Source of the DNA: Pithys albifrons albifrons
Lineage: Eukaryota; Chordata; Aves; Passeriformes; Thamnophilidae
DNA: 64,000 nt
NCBI RefSeq assembly: GCF_047495875.1
Contig: NC_092467.1
Span: 25,067,066 to 25,131,065 of the forward strand
Direction of reading: 5' to 3'
A program made the translations under genes and the position numbers. Positions 33,801 to 46,500 of the stretch are shown piece by piece. Under the pieces are notes generated by a model. That model saw nothing but the letters and a program-made list of their open reading frames with translations, was not told where the DNA came from and did not search any database. Each line of letters opens with the position of its first letter. The stretch's first letter is position 1.

Positions 33801-36613
33801 GGAAAGATTGACCTGCATGTAAACAATAGGTATCACCTCACATAGATTCAAATTTAAAGCAGGATTCTGGGAACAGAACATTTTTTTTTCTCTGTAATGA
33901 TGTTTATTTTTTTGAGGAAAAGACAGAAATTTTCATATAGCTGAGGTATCCCATCTGTTCTTATCCTGTTCCATCTCTGACCAGTCCAACCTGTACTTTA
34001 TTTTATGAGTTTGTGGTGTCAGACTTGCCAACTTCTCTTTTCTGGAAATCTCTGCAACTACGAGTAAGGACAGTTTATGCTAGCTGGGGAGATGTGAAGC
34101 AAGTGGCCAGGCTGGAACTTGGTGTCAGATTGTCACTGGCACTAATAAATGGACTGATAATCTTGTCATGTTTTTGAATACCAAGCAACTTCTATAGTCT
34201 TAATATGGAGAGGAGGAAGGGAAAGAAATGGAGAAGGGATTGACCACAAATAAATTCATCTGTAAACCTGTGAAATGAAAGAATTCAAGGGCTTTGTAGG
34301 TCACTATGGTGCTCTCTTTGGGATCTCATGGTAGAGTCAGAATTTAGAGGTTGTGGCTAGAGCTGACACGACTCATCCAGCACCACACTGTGCCTTGGCA
34401 GGCACCTGCCTTTGCTACCCCAGAGGTAGTGAAGAGATGGGATTCTGCCATTTGATGTCTTGATGACCATAAGTACAAGTGGGATCAAAGGGGATTAGAT
34501 ACAGTCATGAAGAGGCTCATCAGTGGCTGTTGGTCATGGAAAACTTTACTTCGTACAAAATTGCTCAGAAAGAACTTCTGCAGTTGGATGGACCTTTGCT
34601 CTTAAGTGCTAGGGCACCTAAAATCTGGGTTCTGCCACAGTGCTGAGGCCACTCTATTTTGGCAATGCTGAGACCTCAGCCCGTGGGTGGGTTTTGGCTC
34701 ACAGCTATGTCTCTCATGTCTGCATCTCCTGGAGGTCAAGTAGATGTGCTGCAGGTATGTCCAGGATCACTGTAGTGGCACAGAGCATGATCTTAAGGGT
34801 GTTGAGAGCTGCACTTTTCCTTCTGAGTGTCTTAATGGCTAGACATGTATGTGAAAGACTTGGGCTTTTGGTGGCCTGTGGCTTCTACTTCCAGTGTTAC
34901 TCTTCCATGTTAACTAGTCATTGGATAAGTACTTCTTAGATCACAGGACAAAATCTGGTTCCTGCTTGCCTTTCTCTTTTGCGTCCTGTAAGTCTGCTGT
35001 GGTAATGTGGTCCACAGGAACCCTTCACTTCTGGAGGGCATGAAGGGAGAATGCCGACTTCAGTCCCTCTTGGCTGTGCAGTTCTTGAGGTAAAGGTGCC
35101 TGTCCCCAGCTGTCTGTTCAAGGTCTGAGATGCCTCCCTTTCTGCTGAGCTTCAGAAGAAAGGAGTTTGTTATCTGTGCCCAAAGAATTGTGTTAAGTTC
35201 CTACTGCAGGAACAAATTAAGGGTGAATCCACCAGTGGAGGCCTGCTGTGGCAGAGGCTTCTGTTTACTGCCTGAAAAGTTATAGACTCAGCAACATGAG
35301 TTATGGAGCCTTCTAGAGCACCCATAAATCTTGGAGGAGAATGAGTCTTCAACCATGTACCCACCCAGGCTAATACTATTTCTTGCAGCTGGAATTAATC
35401 ATGGCATTAGGCAAACAACAGGGGTTCATTAGGACCAAAGGTGACTTTAATTTAATTGAAATATAACTTGGCAAGTAAAGAGGTGATCCAGTTCACAACA
35501 CCTAATGGGAGGTCTGGGTTATATATGGAAAAGTTAATGGCCGTAAAAATATCCAAACAACATATTTGTGCACGTGTTCCAGTAAAAGTCCAAGCCAACT
35601 ACTTTTTAATAGTTTGGGTTTTCAGATGTATATATTCATATTCTCAAAATAAGAATAAGACTATGTGAGTGCACACAGCATAGAAATATGGAGCAGGTGA
35701 GGCTGTGAGGGGAGGGAACCTTATGATCAGGATGACATCGGTGAAAGCCACTTTCCTCCTTGTGCTGAGGAAGGCTACCAAACCTCTTCTTTCCCCATTG
35801 TGTGCCTGTGCAATGGATGTTTCAGCCTTGTCCCGAGAGGCTGAGGAATAAAGATTCTTACCTGTTTCTTGTGGTATTTTGGGTAAAGGTGCCATGCAAA
35901 TGTACCTGAAACGGATGTTTTGGGGTTTTGGCAGTTTCATGTATTTAGATTTCATACAATTACATGAGCACAAGAAATAAACGAAAACCCTTGAAATGAT
36001 GATATTGGCATTCCCTTGTGAATGACCACCCACAGCTCCCAAAATAATCATATTTAAATACTAGCTAAATCAGCCTATAAATCAGTGTGACAACAGAGGT
36101 CTTTTAACCCTCACTCTCTCCTGCAGAACAGGTCCTCCCATTTCTGCATACATGCTGCCTCGTAAACTGGCTCCTACATAAAATATTATTTATATTTTAT
36201 TAGGTAAATATATGACAGTATGCACACATTGGTGGGCTGTGACATCATAGGACCAGCCTGCAGAGTATGTAGTATGTAGCTTTATACCTATTTTATTCCC
36301 TTGGCTGTTTTTCATAGAGAAGGGGCCATCTGTATTTTTGGGGGCATACAATCTGTATATCCAGTGGTGAACATGAATCTGTACTTTGAAACAGACTGCT
36401 CAAAATCAAACTATATACCCACAGATTTCAGCCCACCCTCCTTCTCACTGGTGTTTTTCCTTCCCCCTAATTTCTTTTGTTGGTGAATGAGCTCATCTGA
36501 ATTGTCATGACATAACACAACCTTGTAATTGATTTCTCAGAATCAGGCCAGTGCTGGAAGAGTGATGTCAACATTGTGAAAGCCTGTGAGATGCTTGAAT
36601 ACTTGGACTGAGA
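27895..36613. other. Gene desert, AT-leaning
   Basis: No gene is recognised. It contains a G/T-rich low-complexity run (30,937-31,035) and long AT-rich stretches. 32,190-32,400 is a motif-dense AT-rich block of possible regulatory interest. No RNA gene is seen. Confidence 0.5.
30937..31035 (+). repeat. T/G low-complexity run
   Basis: Nearly 100 bp composed almost only of T and G, including TTG triplets and long T runs. It produces a spurious Val/Phe/Leu-rich open frame. Confidence 0.85.
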
Positions 36614-36850
36614 ACCATAGAATCATTAAGGCTGGAAAAGACCTTTAAGATCAGAGGATCCAACCATTAACATAACCCTGCCGGGTTCACCACTAAACCA
36701 TGTCCCTAAGCATCACCTAAACATCTATGTGTTTTTTGAACAATTCCAGGAACAATAAATTCCACCACTTTAGTGGGAAGCCTGTTCTTATCTTTGACCC
36801 CCCTTCTAGTGAAGAGTTTTTTCATAATATCCATCTGGTGAAAGTAGATT
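36614..36850 (-). mobile_element. CR1 LINE 3' fragment, reverse orientation
   Basis: Plus-strand landmarks ACCATAGAATCATTAAGGC, TGGAAAAGACCTTTAAGATC, CCACTAAACCATGTCCC and CCTGTTCTTATCTTTGACC, with TTTTTTCATAATATCCATC, match the reverse complement of a CR1 3' end. It begins at the tail (ATAGAATC) and fades after about 36,845. Confidence 0.9.
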
Positions 36851-39800
36851 CTTAGATGATAGTGAGTTAGGAGTGCATAATGGAAGAATATTTATGCATG
36901 GAAAGAAAAAAAAAGTGGAGGGGGAAAGCAAAAGCAAGATATAGAACAGGGAAAAGAAAAGGGTCATGTAGGAGATGCAGAAGGCTTAGCTGATTGGCTT
37001 GCTTAGTGTTACTGCCTTGGGCAGGTCACTTGGGATGGTTCAGTGCTGAAAGGGACTGCTACAAGGCACTGGGAGAGCACACTGGCAGGCGCCGGGTAGG
37101 AATATATCTCCTGATGGCTTGGCTGAGATTGCCATGTGGTTTTGCTTAGTTGGTGCCTGTTGGGACTTGCTCTGTCTTTCGGTGGCCTGTGTGCCTGTTT
37201 CTCATTTCAGCAGTTTCTCTGATGGTTTTATCTCCACGTCCTTTGGGGTTTGGACTACTGAGGAGAAGACAGTCTTTTCACCAGCTGACTTGAGCCTTCA
37301 GCAGGGCTCACCTTGTAGTCAAGCTGGCTTTAAGCATTTCCTTTTCAGTAAAGCAGCTGTCTCAGAAGCTTTGTGAAACCCACAGTTTGTAAGGAGGTAA
37401 AGAAAATGAGATAAAGTGGCAAATAAAAAACTGTTGCTGCAGACAGGAGATGGTGGACTTTAAAGCCCCAAGGGAAGGAGTGGGAGTAAATGTTCATAGT
37501 GAACCCCTTTCATTATTGCCATAGCAGATGACAGATAAGAGCAGAAATGACTGCCTATCTCTGGTTTTAGCACAGAAATGTGTCTGCCAGACACCTCCTC
37601 CCTTGTGCTGGAGCTGTCTCCAAAGGGATCTCCCCAAAAGGGGGAGCTTTTAGCCCACCATATGGTGTGTCCCCCCACTGGCTGTCTTGTTTCACTGTGT
37701 TGGAGACCTTGTTGGACAAAATGTGTTTTGCACCTTCTAGTTACCACTGAAACTAGTCCATCCTCTCAGCTGTGGGGGGAATGAGGTGTGAAAGCGGACA
37801 CATTTCACCTGGAAAGCCATGGCTCGAGTTACTTCTTATCAGAGCTCTGACACCCCTTAAGATTTGGAAACTTTTCCCCCAAAGGTGGGTACTTGTTTTC
37901 TGTTCTTGCAGAGAAAGAGCAGCAAAAGGAGGTGAACAGATTTTTTTGAGGTACTTGTAAGGTCTGGCAATGGGTCCCACACTGACAGCTCTTCCCACGC
38001 CTCCTCCTCCTGACATCTGCTAGAATCCCTGTCTGTATGGTGACTCAAAAGGCCAAAATGCCAAAAGAAGTGTGTTTATTTTTATTTGGTGATGGCATAT
38101 TTGACCTTCCCCAGGATTTTTGGCACCTGGTGTCTTGACTAGCTTCACATGTGTGACCCTGCATCTGTGAAGCAACCCTAAAGGACTTGACTTTAGACAG
38201 CTGTCAATTGGTGTGTAGGAGCATAATACTGTCACCTTTACTGGCCTGGTGCTGCTCATGTCACCTCTGCCCTCTTACACACTGCCAGCTGATGCCCAGC
38301 ACATCCTACCTCTGCATTGTCCTGACCCCATGCTGCCTCTGTGCCTGTTGTATGGCAGAAGGATGCAAGCAGAACAGCTGCCCTGTGCAAAACCTCAGTG
38401 GTGGGTGCAGTTGTTCAGCACTGTGGTGGCCTGTTGTTGGCTTGGTGCCCTTCAGTTTGGCCAAGAAGCCAGGCAGAATGAAAATGAGCCAGCTGGTTGT
38501 CCTTAGAAATTTTCTTGGAAGAAATTCAGGTAGATCTCAGCCCTATTCTGGTCTACCAGAACTCCTTGGTGCCTCACACTGAGAATGTGGTTCTCCCTGT
38601 TGCCAGTGCTCTGACTTCCTGCAGCCTCCTGGGCTAAACCTTTGTGCCTTCTCAGGCGCAGGAGGCTGTGGGAAGCACCACAGCTCAAGCAGAGACAGTG
38701 TGAGGAGTGGACTGAACGAGATGTTGGGATGACAAATGCACCCTGGCGCTCCTCCATTGCTTTACTCTGTTTTCTTACGAGAATGGATGTGACCACTGTT
38801 GAAAGTTTATTTGTATACAAGCGTGGGGGCACTGAGGTGTGTTGAGCTCAAGCCCAAGCTCTCACTCACATGCTGGGGGCTGAATGTGTCTGTCCTCACC
38901 CCTTTCTTGCTCCCCAGCTTGGACTTGGTAGTCACTGAGCAACGCCAGCAGTGAGGGTGAAAACTGGAGTTGATGGGGCTCAATTTGCTCTTCTGGGCTT
39001 CAGTGCAAAGTAGCATTTGTCAGAAGGTAAATGAGGTAAACTAGTTCCTAATTAGTCTGCACAAAGGGTCTAATGCTGTAAACGTGGAGTGAGCACTATA
39101 AATCCAGCTTGTAGCTCACTGCATGGTGATTTCCCTGTATAGACAAGCCCCAAGTCACAATTCATTATGGCTCTGCTTTGTAGACCCTCCGATGTTGTGC
39201 TTCCCCTTTGCTGAGGGCAGATTGTCAAGCTGTGACCCTGCCTTAGTTAATTAACCTTCAAATGGGATTTATTTTCCCTTAGTTACTTGTGTGTGCACAC
39301 ATTTGGTAATAATGACTGTTCGCTTCCCTTGCACTCGCTAAAAGGGGAATAAGTCATTTGTTACAATGTTTTACCAGGGGTAAAAAAATAAAATAATAAA
39401 AAAATCCAGGCCGCAACTTTCATGGAAAATTGATAGCTTTATGCCAGAAAGAGACAGTTCCATCACAGCCACTTCTTCAGCTGTCTGCAAATATTTGAAA
39501 CCCTGAGATATTTAATGTTTTTCAGATGGCGATAAATCTGCAATAGTGCGGGCTTGCTCGAGCTTAGTGAGAGATGAAGTGAGATAGGAGAAAACGCATT
39601 AGCCAGCACGGGAGAGGTATTGCTGGTCACACTTCTGCTGATGTCAGACAGGTTTTCAGGCCCTTCCACATACCAGCTGGCTTCTCTTTGCTAGGGAAAA
39701 ATATACACAAATGTGAGCTTCCAGTTAATTTCCCATCCAGTTGTGAGCTAAATGTTTGCTTTTTTTTTTGCTTTCTTCCCCACCTTTTTATTATTTTTGC

Positions 39801-42800
39801 AATCTGACATTAAAAATATGAACCTACAGCTGGGGAAGGAGAAATATTACTGGCTGAGAGCTGCCTTTTTTTTTTTTTTTGCATCTGGCAAGCCTGGGGC
39901 ATTGCTCGAGGTTTGTTTGTTTAACCTTTTGTTTGCTGTGCAGAACCTTGGTGTCAAATTGCAGAGTGTGGTTTGATAGCAGATGCATTGGTGTTTTACT
40001 TTTTTTTTAGAGAGGAAAATGTGGTCACAGCATCTGCTCGTGCTTTGCCTGAATCATTGCCTCTTCCTGGGGTAAGCCTTGGATTTTTTTCACTGTTACT
40101 CTGATACACCTGATGTGCCCTGGGCTTGGGTGCATGGTCTGGGGAAAGGCTCTGGGATTGGCAGGGACCTCTAGGGCAGGTCTGTTGGCAGAAATGAAGT
40201 CTCATCTGCAGCACATGCATCAGGAATGAGTTCTGAGAAGGGACAGGAGGGGTTTCTGACTGGCTTTCAAGACACTGGAGCTGTACATGTCTCACAAGAA
40301 AAGCAGCAAAGTTACAAGCTGGGGAAATATGGCCTGGGGAGGGGGTGATATGCAGATGCTTAACTGAGGAAATTGTCATCATTCTGATGAAATACGGATG
40401 GCAAACTGCAGCAGAGCCTGGTATCACTGAAAGAGGAGGCTACCTGAATATTTTCTCTTTTATTTTCCTTTGGAAGTAAGGAGTAAAAAAGTTATTGCAT
40501 AAAATTCTGTTATATTTGTTGGGAGAAATCAAAGAGCAACTTGGTTCTCCAGACACCAGCCCCTTTCAGAGCAAGTGAAGGAGTTATGGGTGGTACTGGG
40601 AGGGTTGTGTGTTGCTGTGGGCTGCCTGGGGTGGCAGAGAAACTGGGCTGGATCTTGGTTTAGGTTTCTTGTTTTCAGCCTGCCATGGCTAAATTGAATC
40701 CCCCTACTGCAGCTGCAATTCACGGATGGTTTTTGTCCAAGTGTCTGTTCATGAAGTTTTAAAGAGACAGAAACACCTCAGCAATTTGATTTTGGCAAAC
40801 AGCTGTGAGCCAAGTGTGGAACAACAACAAAAAAAATCCCTGTAAAAATCAGGGAAAATGCCTGTGAATTTCCACACATTTCACAGAGGCAGTGTGGTCT
40901 CAGAGGCAGCAGGGTGGTCTGGATATTTCAGCACTGGTGTGGAAAACAGGCGCTCCTGTGCTCAAATGCCAGCTCTACCACTGGTGTGCCATTTAGCCTT
41001 GGCAAAGGCACTTGACCTCTCCATGTCTTGGTTCCTCTCCTCTTCCCTTTCCCCCTTTTTACTTAAAAATGAGTATTGGTGGCCCCAAAACTGGGTGGTG
41101 GCCAGGCTGGGCCTGGCACAGCTATGGAAGGTGGGGCAAAGGTGGCTATGTTCCCAGGTTTCAACAGAGGGCAGGGACTGGGGATGTTCCAGGAATGTAG
41201 AGAGTCTTTGACCTCGGTGGAGGCCCCAGTCCCGAAGCACAAGCTGTTAATGCTTAGCTGCCTCCCACCTCCCTGCCCTGCTCAAGTATCCCAGGGAAGT
41301 GAAGAGGTTTTTCTAGCACCCGGGCAGCCTGGGTTTGGCAAAGCCCATGCAGGCTCCACACCCTGCTTTTACATATTCATGCCTATCCAGGATGTTCCGT
41401 TCTGGGCTGGACTTTCCCAGGCTTCACCTCTGGTGTGTGAGATCATGAATCATGGGGAAAGAAACTCCTTTGAAAGGAGTGACTTTTGGGCAGAGCTGCA
41501 GCTGCTAAAATGGCCAAGTGCTGTCTGCAAAGATACGGTGAGGGGGGAACAGTTGGGAGGTGCAGGGTCTGTTGGGCCATGAGTTTGGAGACAGAGATGA
41601 AAAAACAACCCAGGCATCCTGGCTCTTCTCTTTCCTGGGCAGTTGCCCTCCCTTGCCTGTCTTCTCATTGACAATCCTGGTTGCTGTGCTCTGTTGAATG
41701 AATGGAAAAACTCCAATAGGAATTGAGTCAGGCCCTAAATTTTGAGCTCTCTGAGGACATCCAGAGCCTACTGCCAATTTCAGCAGAGCTTTGTAAAATG
41801 TGCATTTCAGTTACTGTTGCTTTTTTATCTTCGGTATTTCAAGAACAGGATTAGGTATTTAGGTGATACAGCCAGGGAGAAATAAGAATAATTAGTAGCT
41901 CAGGTGTGCCAAGGTTGAGGATGAGTTGAATCACTGACTTTGTAAGTTCAATATTGGATTCTCCTGTTTGTTTTCCTGCTGGTGCTTGTGGCACACAACC
42001 TGCAGTCTGTTAGCTGAGAGGGACCTGCTGTGCTTATTCCCTTTCTGCCAGTGAGCATCCCTGAGCAGCTTCTGGCAGAGAGTTGCTGGGACCCTGGACC
42101 TGTGGTTCCCCAGTCCTGTTCTGGCCCTGCTCATCAGGGTATACATGTGCCTTCATGCCCTGTGTGACTCCCAGGTGCTGGTTTTTCTGTGAGGATACTT
42201 CCTGTAAGATGGCTGTCCAGAGCAGTTCAAATTTGCATCCAGAGCTGGTTTTGGTGTTGCAGAGTCTGAAGGATGTGAGGTGGTCTTTGTCCCTCCTCTC
42301 TTCTCCTCATTTTACTCCCATTAGCAGTAGAACAAACAGGGTATGTGAAAGAGTTAACATTGCTATTTTGACTGAAACTATCTGAAGTGGAAATGCCAAC
42401 ACAATTTAAGGCTTCTGCTTTTTTTTTTTTTAACTTGTACTGATTTTATTCTGGACCTAATTTTCTCTTCTCCCATTTTTTAGCTTAATAGGGACCTAGC
42501 CACAAGTCAAGCTGCCTTATTGCTAGCTCCTGCCAACTCTCTACTGAAAAGTGAATAACTGGAGAGCTACCTAGCAGAATAGTCAGTGAATGCTCCATGT
42601 AGCTCTTTTGGAAATAACTATTATTTACTTTCCTAGATCCACCCAAATAATGTTGTTTGTTCTGCATAATTGGCTTAAAATGAACTAACTCTGTATCATC
42701 TTAATATGATGAATTTGTTCTTGAAGTAACTATGGAAAGTTTTTGCCTGTTGCATTCAGAGTATAACCTGCATGACTTGAATTTTAATAATAATTTTTGC

Positions 42801-43522
42801 TGAACAGAAGAGCCTTTCTCTCTGATGAGGAATCTAACACACTGTTATATTTCAATCAACACACTTCCTGGAAATTTCCATTTTCTTGTAGTTCACTGTT
42901 GTAGGGTAGTTACACAGAAAGCAATAATGAAGCATTTTGTTATAAGATGATGTTATTTTTACAGGCCGTAGTACAATGTTTTTACTGACATTTTATGATA
43001 TATTATTAATAGCAATGGGAAATGAAATACTTTTGCCAAGGACTGAAATGATTCTAATATGTTTTGTAGTGTGTTGTCCATGCTTTTTATTCTTTCTCTT
43101 ATTTCTTTACATCCAGATCCAACAAAGCACTTAAACAAAGTACTATAAGAATTTTTTGACAACCCATTTCCCTCTTGCTGTCCCCTAACCCCTGTTTGGA
43201 AATTGAAGCTTTGTCAAAAGTGAAACTTTTAACAGAAAATTCCTACTTTCCCTGTGTTTTCTGTGGGGAGTGACTCCTCCCAGCAGCACTTTGGTTGAGA
43301 CATGAAAATGGGACATGTGAGTGGCTCCAGACTTTACTGGAAGAGGTGTAGGATTTGGACCAAGGCAGCCCTGGGAGCAGAGCAGTCAGGAGGCTGTCCA
43401 GTAGGTAGAAGTGGGAGATCTGGCTTTCTTGCAAGCCTTGGTTTGGGCTTTTCAGGTTTTTCTGAAGAGTACAGGAGTGAGTTGATTGAGGCTGTAACAA
43501 CAAGTCCTTCTGCCCCTGGATA
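36851..43522. other. Gene desert with one motif-dense block near 39.0-39.4 kb
   Basis: No gene is recognised. 39,020-39,400 is AT-rich and motif-dense and includes the palindrome GTTAATTAAC (39246-39255). Simple T-runs occur near 39,760 and 39,870. A 168-codon open frame at 41,076-41,582 has no recognisable domain or splice context. Confidence 0.5.
39246..39255. promoter_or_regulatory. GTTAATTAAC palindrome (homeodomain/HNF1-like half-sites)
   Basis: A 10-bp perfect palindrome built from GTTAA half-sites, similar to but shorter than the HNF1 consensus GTTAATNATTAAC. It lies within the candidate element at 39,020-39,400. Confidence 0.25.
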
Positions 43523-43598
43523 CTTGGGGATGGTCGTATGCAGGGCCAGGAGCTGGACCCTTGTGGGTCCCTTCCAACTTGACATATTCTGTAAGTCT
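43523..43598 (+). mobile_element. CR1 LINE 3' terminal fragment
   Basis: TTGGGGATGGTC, GGGCCAGGAGCTGGACCC and TTGTGGGTCCCTTCCAACTT followed by ATATTCTGTAAG match the last 70 or so bases of CR1. It is truncated on the left and its tail is degenerate. Confidence 0.85.
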
Positions 43599-46500
43599 GT
43601 GGATGGAGTGTAAAAGGCAATGCTCCAGGTTTGATATGCTCTGGCTCCCTCAGCAGTGGCCCGGAACTCTCTACTATGGAATGATCTACAGTGTCCATAG
43701 ATCAGTGTCTGAGACTGCCATGGAGACAGGATCCACTTGTTGACCCCCTTGCAGAGTGGGTAAGGGCTAGCACATCTCTCTTCCTGTAGCCTTGGTTAGT
43801 CTTCCACATTTGTTGCAGGAAGAAATTTCCAATAAACAAAAAAAATATTCTTGAGATGGGAGAATGACTGGAGGTCCAGCTCTTCTGTGTAATCACATGC
43901 TTAATTTTCAGTCATGTGACCTGCTGCTTTGAGGTCTGACTTTCTCTACCCTTTATAGCTGCCTTTAATTCTATCAGTGGGTGTTTACTCCTTATTTTTG
44001 CCATGCTTTAAACTAGTCAGCAGCAAATGTATCTGAATATATGTGAATCTTTACATTTCCCTTAGGTGTAAGCAAACCCCACTATCCAGCAAGATTCATA
44101 GGTTCTTTACCTGTTTTTTCCCTGAGAGTTAGGGTTTTTAAGTTTCTCTTTTTGGAGAAGGGCACCAAGTGCCAAATGCTATTTAAGATGGGAAATACAT
44201 GATTTTAGTTCACGCATTTGAGCAGCTGAGCCTGGCAGTGCTGCTGAAGGAGCAAGAACTTTGTACTGGTGAGGCAAAGAGAGCTTTCACCTGAAAGCCT
44301 GTCCCACTGTGCTGAAGAGTTTCTTCACTTTATCGTGGGGCTGCAGTGCTCTGGTGACGTTCCCCATGTTATAAATGGACTTCATGGCTTCTTGTGTGCA
44401 TCCAAGTGAAGCACGGGCAAGGCCATACATACATATGACAAATTTTAATTAACATAACATAATTTCTTAAGTGTTATGACAATGTTCTGTGATCACAGTT
44501 CTCAAGAGACACTTAATGCTTTGAAACAAACTAGTTTCTGACCTAAAGTGTCTCAGGTTAGTTTGGGTTACACCATTGATGGATTTGGCCCCATGAGTTC
44601 AGTGGCTCCAGCAGGCTGTTTGCAAGAGTCAAACTCTGGCAAATGATCGACTCTGAGCTCAGCTGGAAAAGCTTGTGAAATGAAATCACAGTGCTTTGCC
44701 CATTAGGCTTGGGATAAAAAGCGAGCCTGAGAGCTGCCAGTGGTTCATATTTCATGTGCAGAGATTTACTTGTATTAGTTAAGATTGTGATGAGTTTGAG
44801 AGAGGGAGACAATTTGTAAGCCAATGCAGAAATAATACTTCCATATAGTAAGTGTATAATGAGAACTGTTGCTTTTATTGGATTGAATGAGTTCAGATTC
44901 TTTAAGTATACAGGTTTTGAATAGTGAACTGCATCACTGGTGATTGACCTTCTGTGTTATTTTTGCATCACTTCTTATTTCTCTACATCCTGAATTTGCT
45001 TCTGAGACTTTCATTCCTATTCCTCTGTTCTTTTCACACCTCTTCCCTTAATCTTTCCTCTTCTAGCTTTGGAAGCCTCTTTGCTTTTAATTGACATTTA
45101 ATATTTGTCATAGACAGTGCACACTTTGCACAAAGCAAGTCTCTACATATGATTGCTGCCCATATAGGCAAATTTGAACTGGTTTTAATTAGAAAGCAAT
45201 GTAACCACGGCATCAAAGAGCCTTAAAGAGCTTTGCTCATGATGTGGTTTGTGGCAGCCACACTGGCCACTGCAGCAGAATCCTTCATTGCCTTGTGATT
45301 GCTATGGTAGCTCAGGTCATCTGGCAATTAGATCTTGTAGAAAGAGCAAATTGATCTGCAATGCTGAGTCTGCCACAGAGTCCCCACTGCAGCTGTGTGC
45401 CACAGTTCTGCCTGGTTACTGACAGATTTCCCTCTTACTTGAAGGTTTTGGCTCTTGAATCCAGTGGTTGAGGTCAAGAATTTAATTAAACTTTGGATAG
45501 AAGAAGGCTGTCCATCTACTGCATTCCTTTCAGAGCAAGTGAGCTCTCTCACAGTAAGCAAAGGAGGCTATTTCAGCTGATTTAGTGTTCCTTGGCTTTG
45601 GGTGTTACTTCCTCTTTGGAATAGGATTTTATTTTTTCCATACTCTGGCATTTGGTGACTAGAACAAGATACAGATCCTGCCAGTTTCTTTGGGATACTG
45701 TAGGTGTGTTTCAAAGCAGTAAGCCAGGTGTTGGGACTTGAGCAGGCGATCTCAGGTCCATGGTCTGAGAAAGCAGAGATTGAGTGCTTAAACTTTTTGA
45801 CTTCAAGGGGCCTGATTTTCTGAATGAGTTGGGGACTTATCTGCCTTTTGAACACCTTCTAAGACTTCCCACAGAGCCCCCTCCAGTATCGTTGACCCTT
45901 AACAACCAGGGGGAATGAGGGTGTAGTACAGTTTGTTTACCTGCACTTCTGTTGGACTCAGGAACAGATAGGGGAGATTGTGAACAGGAAAAGCCCAACC
46001 CCCAGATCAGCCTTGCTCTAACACACTTCTAGACTAATTCTGATCTACCTTCCTAATCACTGTATGCAAGCAGGAATGAACAGATGTGGTGGTCCAGAGA
46101 TTAAACAGAATTTTAGAGTAAGAGCTAGAGATGAGAAATAAATTTATATATATACATAAACTTTTTCATTCTGGAATTTCACTGCTGCTTGTCCTGTGTG
46201 GAAGTACTCATCCACATCCATGGTGGATATCCTGGTTGTATACACGTCTGTGGAGCATTAAGAGATCAGAAGATTTCTCAAATCTCATTTACAGCAGGAT
46301 TAGATACCAAACTGGTTTTAAAGAAGGTTACATTGAAACTGTTGAAAATCTGTTGGAGAACTTCTGACAGAAAACTGGGATTTCAACCAAGAGGATTTGG
46401 TTCCCCTGGGTAATTTCTGGTTTTCATCAGGCTCTGATCATACAGTCTAGCTCTCCACATACCTTGATTGTTCATCAAACTGGGCAAGCACAGAATACTT

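Noticed and set aside
41076..41582. 168-codon plus-strand open frame
   Set aside because: Composition matches local non-coding DNA, and no motif or homologue is recognised.
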